A DNA stretch of 21,233 nucleotides, from positions 1 to 21,233 of the forward strand of contig CAXNAA020000448.1 of assembly GCA_964200075.2 (NCBI GenBank), read 5' to 3'. The notes below the pieces were generated by a model. It saw only the letters and a list, made by a program, of their open reading frames with translations. It was not told the origin of the DNA and ran no database searches. The translations under genes were made by a program, and so were the position numbers. This DNA comes from Sphacelaria rigidula. Taxonomy: Eukaryota > Phaeophyceae > Sphacelariales. How positions within the stretch are numbered: the stretch's first letter is position 1; every line of letters begins with the position of its first letter. Of this stretch, positions 9,210 through 17,578 are shown piece after piece.

Positions 9210-11403
9210 TTAAGTGGTCACAAGACGAGAAAGCCACTCTCGTTCGTGGGACACGAGTTGCAAGTCTTGCGCGGAAACGGCGCTCGGCACCGAGCTAACT
9301 TCTTGCGGTGGTGGTGTTGGAGGCGTCGTGGCGGCGGCAGCGGCCGCAGCAGACGACGTCCTGTCAGACTTACGTGGAATCACGTAGGTCGATCTGTTGG
9401 GTGTTGGCAGGCGGGGTCTGAGAAAGTGATTGGCCGAGAGAGGCTTGATGGTCGGATAGGCGCGCCACCGACGAGTCCGCTGCTTGAGTCGTCCGCCGAA
9501 CATGATCTTCGAGCTCCCGGACCCGTCTCTGGGCCGCCACGGCCGCAGTACGGCCCTCCTGCAGCGCTCGTTGCGCCGCCGTGCTCGTGGATTGGGCATG
9601 GGAGGCCTGCCGCTGAAGATCCTTGAGCGTTTCTGCGTGCTCCTCCAGAAGGAGGCGGGCAGCGGCGGCGTCAGCGTCACGTTGCTGACCAAGTATGTCC
9701 TGTGCCAATGCAGGCGCTTGTGATGCATAGTCATCGATGAGCTGCTGCTGTTCCGCACAGGATCGGTTTGTGAACAGCCGTACAAGTAGGCCGGTGGGGC
9801 AGTGCTCGTCGCCGAGCGGAGGGAGGACCTCCACGGATGGGGGCGGGCGCACAGGGGCAGTTGTGGGACCACTATCGGCGTCCGTGTCGACGGCAGACGG
9901 AGCGGCGACGGTTGTAAGAGCCGTCGCGGGGGCGGCTGAAGGCGCAGCGACCACAGTAGCGGCAGCAGTAGCTCCAGGAGCGCGAGTGGGCTTCGTGGCG
10001 GTGGCAGCGGATGTGGAAGTGTCCATGGTAGACAGTTGTCTCTCAAGTTCTGTCAAGCGTTGTTGAAGAGAACTAATAAGCGCAGCATCGGAGCGGGAAG
10101 GTGGTTCGCGGTCAATGCGTGGTCGTCGGTTGTGCGATGAAGTGCGGCCGGATCCTTCAATTGAGGATTCCGGAGCCGGTGACATGTCCGAAAATATGTT
10201 TTGGATATCATCAGTATGTACAGTGTTATCATTGTGTACACGACGGCTGTGTGACAGATGCGGAGCAGGAGAGGTGCGCGAGGGTGCATGATCGGTGTTT
10301 TTCGAGCGCGAGTGAACGCGCGAAGAACTTGATCTGTGCCGCAAGGCATCCTCATGAGTACGTTCACGGTTAGCATTCACCGGGCGCTTCGGAGCGCGCG
10401 ATGAGTCTGAACTGTGACGAGAACTACCGTCATAAGTGTAACCGTGAGTGATGTTCTTCGGGCGTGTAGAAATGCGCGATGAATTCAAGCTTTGCTGGGA
10501 GTTGCCATTAGAACTGCCAGAACGGGAAACGTGGTCGTGACCAAGTCTCGGTGTGGGGCGCGGGTCAGAAGGGCGAGTAAGGCTCTGGTGCGACGTTGAG
10601 GAAGGGTTGGACTCATGTTCGCTGAATCTGTCATGAGTGACGAACGGAGAGCGCGATGTCGCCGAACGGGGCGCCAGACGTATGGGTTTGGGCGTGGCAG
10701 GTGCAAAATCATCATTGAATTGCACATGAGCAGATGCCGATTGATCTTGGAACGTGGCGTGGCAAAAATCCGTAAATGCCTCGATGAAAGCTTGCGCTGG
10801 CGACGGCGACGACGCCGATGAGGTGCGATGCAGAGTTTTCATGGCAGCATGTATGGCCGCAACTGCCGGTCCGACATTGAACTGCGCAGTACGGCGCACG
10901 GGACTATCGAGAGTCGTGCGAAGGGGGTCCGTATCGGAAGCAGCCCGTGTGACAAGTTTTCTTGCTCCAGAAGCGATATGCTTCATCGGGACAGAATCGT
11001 CTCGTGAGTTGTCAGCCGTAAAACGACGGGGTGCCACGGTTGAAGCAACCGTTACAGGGCCAAGCTGGACACGTGGGTCCAGGGGCAACGACTCAGCTGG
11101 GGGCACAATCCTGACTTCTGATTCCACATTGGGATTTGGAAGAACAGAACGCAGCGAGAGGGGTGCAACGGAACCCACCATTATGGGCTCACTGACATGT
11201 CCGTCAGGAACCAATGACTCCGCCGGTTGCACTACCTTGTTCTCTGGGTCCAAGTCGGAACGTGAGAGAACAGGTCTCGGTGTCAAAGTCTTGTCTTCAA
11301 GCCTTGAAGAACGAGCATCGCTCGAAAGTTGGTCTTCAGATCCCGAAGATCGAACAGCGCTCGCATACGTGCGACGATGAGTTGACGGTGACTTGACATT
11401 CAT
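9210..11403 (-). pseudogene. gypsy Gag, long N-terminal disordered and coiled-coil region
   Basis: An ATG at 11401-11403 opens a 677-codon frame to 9370, and the protein seems to continue in another frame to a TAA at 9210-9212. Most of the first 440 residues are Ser/Arg/Pro-rich. Residues about 308-386 hold three diverged 26-residue repeats, each starting at an SSR tripeptide. Residues 463-515 are Ala/Thr/Val-rich. Residues about 442-460 and 553-655 are heptad-like and rich in Ala, Gln, Glu and Leu, so they probably form a coiled coil that could drive Gag assembly. I assign it to Gag because it lies directly upstream of, and largely in line with, the Gag core and zinc knuckle, not because of a recognised domain. 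The exact frameshift point (about 9380-9430) is uncertain, since both frames are low in complexity there. Confidence 0.7.
10248..10482 (-). repeat. 78-bp (26-codon) tandem repeats within Gag
   Basis: Three diverged units, at Gag residues 308-333, 334-359 and 360-386, each start with SSR and carry a basic cluster about five residues later (RPKN, KRPVN, RSKN) and an acidic or Ser/His end. At DNA level each has a gcgcgatga or related core. This is repeat growth inside a disordered region, like the variable regions of other large Gag proteins. Confidence 0.6.
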
Positions 11404-13457
11404 CTTAAAAGATTTCGAACCGCCAGTAATTTGACTCCGGGTCCGACGAAGCGATTGATTTCCCTATTGGGGGGAAGAGCCAGCGTTATTTCTGCGCGAC
11501 ATGATAATCGTACGCAACCTTTGTGCTTAAAAAAGCAGGGGCAGTGTGTTTGGTCTGCGAGCTCTAATCAAAGGAGCGTGACACCAAGAGATGCTACATG
11601 CAAAAGCCGAAGCTTGTATCCAAAAATACGGGATAATAAAGCCTAATAGCGCCTGAGGGGACCGTGGGACCTGATTCACTTGAGTAATTTGTTCAAGCGA
11701 GTTGCTGTATGTAACAACTATGTCCGGGGTCTAGTCAATACAACTTTATTCAAGTTGTGGCGGTAATAGCTATCAGCGGAGCTCGGGATTGTGCACAGAA
11801 CAGACGTATGTCGTCGAAGAAAAGCGAAGACCCGATTGTCTGTAGCAGCGTTGGTACGTGAAAGTCGTACAACTTACACGTGATCCGGGTATGGCGTCAC
11901 GGGCAGACTATAGTATTATCCCGGCACAAGCTGAGGGATGACTGGCGGTGTGCAAATGAAAATAATAATAATAATTTTTTTCAGATGAGCACGAAAATTG
12001 TGCAGCGTGAGGCAGCACAAAAGCTTGGTGCACAACAGGAGCAACGCTGAGAGCAGGTGCCGAGAAGTTGTAGTGCACAGACAAGGGGCACTGGTTTCGA
12101 GTGCTGTCTGTTCAAATAGCACGTAACGTAGGTTTGAATTTTTTTAACAAGTATTATCACAACGAAACCGCCTCGGAACAATAACTTGGTTCGTTCGAGA
12201 GGGGGTCGAAGGAGAAAAAAATCACAGTACGTTGTGTTGTGTAGTGTTACCTACCACGGTGATGTACCGCGTTGCTCTACGGTTGTGCGAAGTACAGAGG
12301 AGGACAACAACGACAAAGTAGCTACAAGCAACGAAGTTAAAGTGCCGGAACGGGTCCAAATTTCGTGTACAGGTGTCCATGTTCACTTTGTGGGAGCACG
12401 GTTGTACTTGTTCAGTATTTTCGTGAAGGAAAGATACACGGTCGCGTACAATCGATGCTGAAAAATAAGAGCTGCAGAGTGTTGACTTGGCAGGAGCTCA
12501 GGTCAGGAACAGCGGCTGACAATGAACAACGGTGCGCCTTGTGCACTGGTGTTCTGTACAAACCTGTAGCAGAAGACTTCTCCTGGCAAAAGGAAAGGGA
12601 AAAACAAGACCAAATACGCGAGCCAACGATGGCGTGGCGCGTGATCGTGCCTGACTGAATCCTACTCATACCGTGCGGCGTTGTGCAGGTGTATGCCCAA
12701 AATGATAGCACGGCGAGAATAGCAAGCGGTGCGCGTTGACCCAATCGTAGTACAAGATGTGTAGTCAAGCGTTGCAGCAAATTGCGCATAGCAGGGCACG
12801 TATACTTTGAACCAAGGGACACACAGGGCAGAAGCTTGCAGAAGCTATTGACTATCCAGAGTGATAGGTTCGACTACCTATTGTACCGAACAAAACACAA
12901 GGGGGAAAAAGTGATCGCAAAGCTGGGTTCACGCAGCTGGACGGCAGGGATACAAATCGGTATCAAGAAGGAAAGCAATCGCAAAAGAAGAAGCTCCTTA
13001 GTCAGACGCCAATGTAATGAAGAGCAGGCGGTAGTATAATGCAGGGATGCAGCTTGCAACCCAGGGCACAAGCTTACGAGGCAAGCACACAACCGTCGGA
13101 CTGCTACAGTTTGTAGAGACCGCACACGGGCTCAGCGTCCGAATATCAGACAAGTATTTCACGCGATGGTTCTTTTTAACTTCTCTTTTGATTGACTTGA
13201 TTTCGAACTTTAGTATACAATCAATCAATCAAACTCAAATGCGCCTCACCGATGCTCAGACTTCTTTCTGCTGGGATGCAGTGGTGGAGCGGTAGGTAGT
13301 GATCGATGGTGGGAGCTTTGGTCGTGTTTAGCGACCAAAGCCAGTATCATCCCTGCAATTACACAGGTTCACATTCGTATCCGACCAGCTCTGAACAGAT
13401 CTGCAGTCTTGACACAAGAAAGCGAATGACCAGACTCGACAACGGATCTGAAGTGGC
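11404..13457. other. 2-kb region between the two divergent elements, no gene recognised
   Basis: Short open frames exist (for example 12186-12461 and 12365-12658 on plus) but none resembles a protein family, and both strands are equally open. The 5' LTR and leader of the leftward gypsy element and the left terminus of the rightward recombinase element should both lie here. Visible items are a 7-bp-stem hairpin (ACAACTT, 5-base loop, AAGTTGT) at 11740-11758, an ATA/ATT-rich run at 11956-11981, and the stronger hairpin annotated at 13315. I could not match any part to the left end of the window or to 18954-19291. Confidence 0.5.
13315..13341. repeat. 10-bp-stem hairpin upstream of DIRS Gag
   Basis: GCTTTGGTCG at 13315-13324 and CGACCAAAGC at 13332-13341 form a perfect 10-bp stem around a 7-base loop. 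A related hairpin (TTTGGTGC/GCACCAAA) lies at 19102-19121, beyond the recombinase gene. Both are followed closely by agtatca. The two may mark the left and right ends of the recombinase element. Confidence 0.6.
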
Positions 13458-14474
13458 ATGACAACAGGCAAGTATGCGTCTTCATGACATGAGGTTCATG
13501 TCGCCACATTCACCAAGGCGCTGGCCATCGTCATCAACTTCGGCACCACCGACAACGACGGCGGGTGGGATAGGAGAGCTTTCATCCCAGGAGAGCTGAC
13601 GAGAATGGCGTCGGCGCTGGACGCGTACACCGTGAAAAACTACGCCGCTCTACACAGAGACGAGGCGGCCGTCAAAACCCACGTTATCACTGACCTTAAC
13701 CACGACATCAACGGGTGGCTGACAGAATGCAGGGACGCTGGGCTGAATCTACGTATGGAGTCTCCCGCCGCCCCACCCGCCAACGGGCAGGGCCCCGCGG
13801 CGCGGGTACCAGCGATCACCCGCGTGAAGACGCTCACCGCCGACGACCACCCCAGCAGCCTCACTGGTCGCCAAAACCTTGGGCTTTCGGTAGCAGGCTC
13901 ACCCGCGCAGCCCGTCCCCAAGACAGCCGTCAAGCGGAAGGCGCTCCCTCACGGGGGCACGAGCAACACAGTCAAACGCGTCGCTTCCCACCCTCCGTCG
14001 TACCCGCCCCAGTGGCAACATCTCACGCCACCGAACACCGATTTCAACACGGAACTGACGTCATGGGCCTTACCGGTAGGCGTCTGCGTACGAGCTTTTC
14101 AGGGCCTCACATGCCCACGGGGGCGCGGCTGCCGCCTACCGGGCCACACCAGCAAGCATGAAGCCGTCGGAGCCCCCCCCCTCCAGCCGCCAGCGGCGTT
14201 CCAGATGACTCCAACACCCCCGCTGGCGGCGACGGCAAAACCACCAGCACCAGCGGCACCGGCGGCCGCAGCGAGTACAGCGGCGCGCTTTTCCCACAAC
14301 TTCGGCGGAAAATGGCGGAGCTGGGCGGGGCATCTGAGGGTGCGGGCTCCGCCAGTCGGTGGGTCCTACCAGTCTGGGGGGAGGAGGAACACCGGTCACG
14401 GACTCAGCGAGGTCGGTGGGTATCGCCCAGGCCCCCCAACCGGGGTCGGTGGCGGTAAGCTTCTTTCACGGTGA
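13458..14474 (+). pseudogene. DIRS Gag-like protein with Cys/His finger
   Basis: The usual ATG is at 13605, but protein-like sequence in the same frame extends upstream (VHVATFTKALAIVINFG, then GWDRRAFIPGELTRM) to an ATG at 13458, broken only by a TGA at 13485-13487. I therefore take 13458 as the likely original start. Counting from 13605, C161, C170, C176 and H181 (C-x8-C-x5-C-x4-H, containing LTCPRGRGCRLPGH) form a finger close to the CCCH type and probably bind RNA. After a run of nine C at 14173-14181 this frame turns into Ala/Pro-rich filler. The next frame instead reads VPDDSNTPAGGDGKT and later LFPQLRRKMAELGGASEG, which looks more like real protein. A 1-base indel in the C run is likely. 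The role as Gag is inferred from position and the finger. Confidence 0.7.
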
Positions 14475-14844
14475 GAGCAGAAGTACCGACGCATGTAGTA
14501 ACCCCAAAGCCCGTCACAGCGGTAGATCGCGTAGTCCCATCCCGCATTATCCACGCCCGACAAACAAGTCGATGACCAACCCCACCAAGACGTACCGTAA
14601 CAAGCAAATGTCGGCAGGTTACGCTAGATTGGACGGTAGAGCTCATATGCATGAAATATTCGATGACATCACCGCCTCGCGCAAACACACGAAAAAAAAC
14701 AAACACACGAACAATGGCCCGCACGACTACAGTAACCGGTCGACTCTGAGGTATAGCGGAACGCACGAACGTGCACAGGTAAGCCAGCAACAAGATCAGG
14801 TAATCTACCCGTCCATGACTAACGAAAACAACAGTAGTACATGA
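14337..14844 (+). pseudogene. DIRS Pol N-terminal linker, first part
   Basis: This is open in the RT frame from 14337 to a TGA at 14842-14844 and overlaps the Gag ORF by about 140 bases in another frame, so Pol would need frameshifting or its own start. The sequence is Ser/Thr/Asn/His-rich and disordered, without a domain. The frame continues directly after the TGA (RQHAKTTSHIPADKRRVEVD) into the repeat-bearing part of Pol, so I read the TGA as a mutation. No ATG clearly marks a start; the first Met is well inside. Confidence 0.5.
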
Positions 14845-16056
14845 AGACAACACGCCAAAACCACTTCGCACATCCCTGCAGACAAAAGACGTGTAGAAGT
14901 AGATCCGGCGGTCGGCACTTACGCACAGGTAACCCTGAACGTCGGTAGATCAGACAATAACAGAACTCATGCTCCCCGTGAAATTCGTATCGCACCCAGG
15001 GCAGAAGAAGACCCGGCGTTCGGTAGTTCCGAGGGACCCTTGAACAACGGCACGTCCATGTTGACGAGCGCAAAGCGTGCAAACTCGATAACCAGTGACT
15101 TAAGGGGAGCAAAAGAACACAGAGGTGCAGAAGAAGATCCGTTGTGTGGCAGTTTCGAGGGAACTCTGGATAACGGCATGTCCATGTCGACGAGCGCAAA
15201 GCGTGCACGAGTTCAAAGCAGCACCTGGTGCACTAAAGCAAAACCGTTGACCAATAGTTACACACAGGTAGTCCCAGATAACGGCTCGCATACACTGACG
15301 TGTGAGAAGCCCGCAGAGAGAAAGAACAACACCGATAGTAAGGAGATCATCGGTAGGCGAAATTTCGGGTCGGTGAGAAACTCACCTCCAGTTGGGACCA
15401 CACGCCACCGAAGCCCAACCGGACACACAGACCACCAAAGCAAAAACCTTAATACCCGGTGGAAACAGCAACAGCAAGAACTATCGAGTGCACACGTAGG
15501 CCTAACAGAAATGAAACGCATCGTCACAGACCTAGCCGCCACCTGCACGAGTCTCGTCCGACTCAACCACGAAAGAATCGGGGATGTAGCAAAGGGGCTC
15601 GGCGGCACTTTGGTGTCACCGCCGATGAACCTGAGAGACGTCCACGAGTATTTCGATAACCAAAAACACTTCCCTCGGATAAGAGAACTCCTGCACATGA
15701 TTGAGTACGGAGTCCCAATGAACACATCGTCTCGCGATCCCGATCTTCGAGGAGCGCTGAAATACGGTAATCACCGCAGTATTGAACAACACATGCCTCA
15801 AGTCTGGGAGAAGTTGGTTGAGGATGTACGAAGGAACAGATGCCTGGTGTTTGAAAAAGGGGCGGCGCTCGAAATCAGCGGCCTCAGAGTGGCCCCGCTT
15901 GGGGTAGTAGTAACTAGTAAAGTTAGGATTATCAACAATTTTTCGTTCGATCCCAGTGTACCGAAGGGAGAAAAAGGCGGCTTAAACCGGGACATGATTG
16001 TGGACGAGGTGCCGCAATGCCTCTGCGGAGAGGCACCCCCAAAACTACTGAACTAA
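14845..16056 (+). pseudogene. DIRS reverse transcriptase, N-terminal part with internal repeats
   Basis: This continues the Pol frame to a TAA at 16054-16056; the first ATG is at 15040. The first 140 codons contain diverged repeats of about 42 residues (AEEDPAFGSSEG and AEEDPLCGSFEG, each ending TSAKRA). From about 15490 the protein becomes ordered: helices around IGDVAKGLGGTLVSPP and HFPRIRELLHMIEYG, then the RT fingers block (CLVFEKGAALEISGLRVAPL, VTSKVRIINNFSFD, and GGLNRDM). These match the RT start seen in DIRS-like elements. The frame continues after the TAA with LLKLRVKVSDSRILLSKADI, so a single nonsense change (for example CAA to TAA) would explain the break. Confidence 0.85.
14895..15300 (+). 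repeat. diverged direct repeats in DIRS Pol linker
   Basis: The best pair is 15003-15081 and 15129-15207 (126-bp period): agaagaaga, then cgaggga, acggca.gtccatg, and the shared cgacgagcgcaaagcgtgc (tgacgagcg in the first). Partial copies precede (about 14895, agaagtagatccgg) and follow (about 15265, cacaggtagtcccagataacgg). The period of 42 codons keeps the frame. These look like in-frame expansion of a disordered linker. Confidence 0.75.
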
Positions 16057-17571
16057 CTCCTGAAGTTACGTGTCAAGGTTTCGGATAGCAGAATCCTACT
16101 GTCAAAGGCGGACATCTCGAATGCGTTCAGAAATGTCAGGATCGCGCCCGACCAGGCGCAAAGCTGCTGTTACGTGGTAGACGACGTTATAGTAGCAGAC
16201 TCTCGGCTCACGTTTGGATGGACGGGATCCCCCGGCTACTGGGAGCTCTTATCACAGGCTGCTGAACACGCACACTGCAATACCACAGTACTCGACGCCG
16301 TAATACTCGACGAAGGTAGAGAGATGATGAAACACGTGACCATAGTCGAGCCCTGGGAAGAAGGGACGCCTACAAAGGTCCCGCCCGACACTGCTATTCC
16401 CCCAGCAAACGGAGGGGGATTCCATGACCCCTTTTTCGTTAGCGTGTATGTGGACGACTATATCCTAGCAAGGGAACAGCACAACGCGCAAAATAAATCG
16501 GCGCTAGCCGCGTCAGCTTCGCTAGCTTCAGACCACATCAGACTGTTCGGTGCCGGAGAGCCGGGCGAGATAACCATCTTCGCACCTAAAAAAATTAAAA
16601 ACTGGGATACCAGTATGGATGCGTTGGGATTCACGATCGATACACACACCATGCGGATGGCGGTCACTCGAGAAAAGTTTGAAGCTATCAAAGAATCGCG
16701 GGAGCGCGACTGGCCCGCGACCAAGACACGCGCGACCGCGCATGACGTACTCAGCATAGCTGGAAAACACTGGAACCTCACGTTTGTTGTAAGATCCGGA
16801 AAATACTTCGTATGGAAACTACTACGCCTCACCGACCTACACGTAGCCGCGAAAAAGAAACGCAAGGTGAGACGAACAGTGAACCTTGGCTGGGAGTTTC
16901 ACGAGGATACCGCCTTTTGGAAATCGGGTATTGCGGAGAACCTAGTGCATCACGGTGAATCGCTTAGCGCCCCGTTCTTGGCCCACACAAAACGCACCGG
17001 ATCTCGTAGATACATCTCCGACGCGAGCCTGGCAGCGGTTGGCGGGTACTGCCCAGAGCTCGGGTTATTCTGGTGGTACTCTTTACCACATGAGCTCACA
17101 TGTGACCTGAAGAGAAAAGCAAAAAATAGAGAAACATGTGCGATCACTATCAATCTACTAGAACTGTGCGGAATATTCATGACCGCCTGCGCTATCCAAA
17201 TGTTTGAGGGCGAAAAGCCCACGGAGAGAGGGGACCCAATCCTGATGCGTGACGACAACTCGTCGGCTGTACACTGGGTAAGTAAATGCGGGGGATCAAA
17301 AGACAGACGCGCCGCCCTTCTGATGCGAATGATGGGTCGCATGGGAGTCGCCACTGGGTGGTGTACTATAGCGAGACACATACCTAGCGTCGAAAACGAG
17401 CTAGCAGACGGCATCTCGAGATGGCCGGAGTCGGATGTGGCCGAGAGGGTAGCACGGTTGTCAGGAAACCTCAATTGTAAACGGCTAGAGCTAGGAAATC
17501 GAGGCAGAGAGATACTCGAATTGATTTTGCAAGAAAAAACCCTGGACCACAGTCTAGACGAACAGATCTAG
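16057..17571 (+). pseudogene. DIRS reverse transcriptase catalytic half and RNase H
   Basis: This is in frame with the preceding segment and free of stops to a TAG at 17571. Before the ATG at 16174 it reads LLSKADISNAFRNVRI, with the first RT catalytic Asp at 16111-16113. From that ATG, residues 12-24 (LTFGWTGSPGYWE) are the block that recurs in DIRS-like RTs, and 88-98 (FVSVYVDDYIL) carry the Asp pair D94/D95. RNase H follows: D283 (YISDAS), E330 (INLLELCG), D360/D361 (MRDDNSSAVHW) and D412 (ELADGISRW). All four acidic positions are present, so the catalytic core looks undamaged. It would copy the element's RNA and remove the template. Confidence 0.92.
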
Positions 17572-17578
17572 AACATGA

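Larger units (their letters stand above)
698..11403 (-). mobile_element. decayed Ty3/gypsy LTR-type retrotransposon, internal region
   Basis: Domains occur in the Ty3/gypsy order on the minus strand: Gag, CCHC knuckle, aspartic protease, RT, RNase H, integrase, chromodomain-like tail. In Ty1/copia elements integrase comes before RT, so the order excludes copia. The coding region of about 10.7 kb is roughly double a typical gypsy internal region, mostly because of an oversized Gag. In-frame stops at 9210, 8217, 7365, 7116, 5018, 4623, 3488 and 2150, plus frameshifts near 9400, 6700, 5360, 4735, 4508, 3060 and 2720, show that it cannot make a full polyprotein. No LTR pair was seen: either the LTRs lie outside the window on the left, or they have diverged or been lost. 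The element points away from the recombinase element to the right. Confidence 0.93.

Noticed and set aside
10754-11380. A 208-codon plus-strand frame.
   Set aside because: Antisense to the gypsy Gag N-terminal frame; its openness follows from that frame's composition.
11573-11586. On the minus strand, a 14-base TGGTGTCACGCTCC about 170 bases before the gypsy Gag start, possibly a tRNA primer-binding site.
   Set aside because: Position and the leading TGG fit, but I cannot match it to a specific tRNA 3' end and no LTR edge with a partner copy supports it.
12186-12658. Two overlapping plus-strand open frames of 91 and 97 codons.
   Set aside because: No recognisable motif, and the opposite strand is equally open here. 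Chance frames are likely.
13260-13400. A-box-like and B-box-like words (ggtggagcgg near 13285, ggttcacattcg near 13367) suggesting a tRNA or SINE.
   Set aside because: No cloverleaf can be drawn, the B-box match is poor, and the hairpin between them does not fit a tRNA arm pattern.
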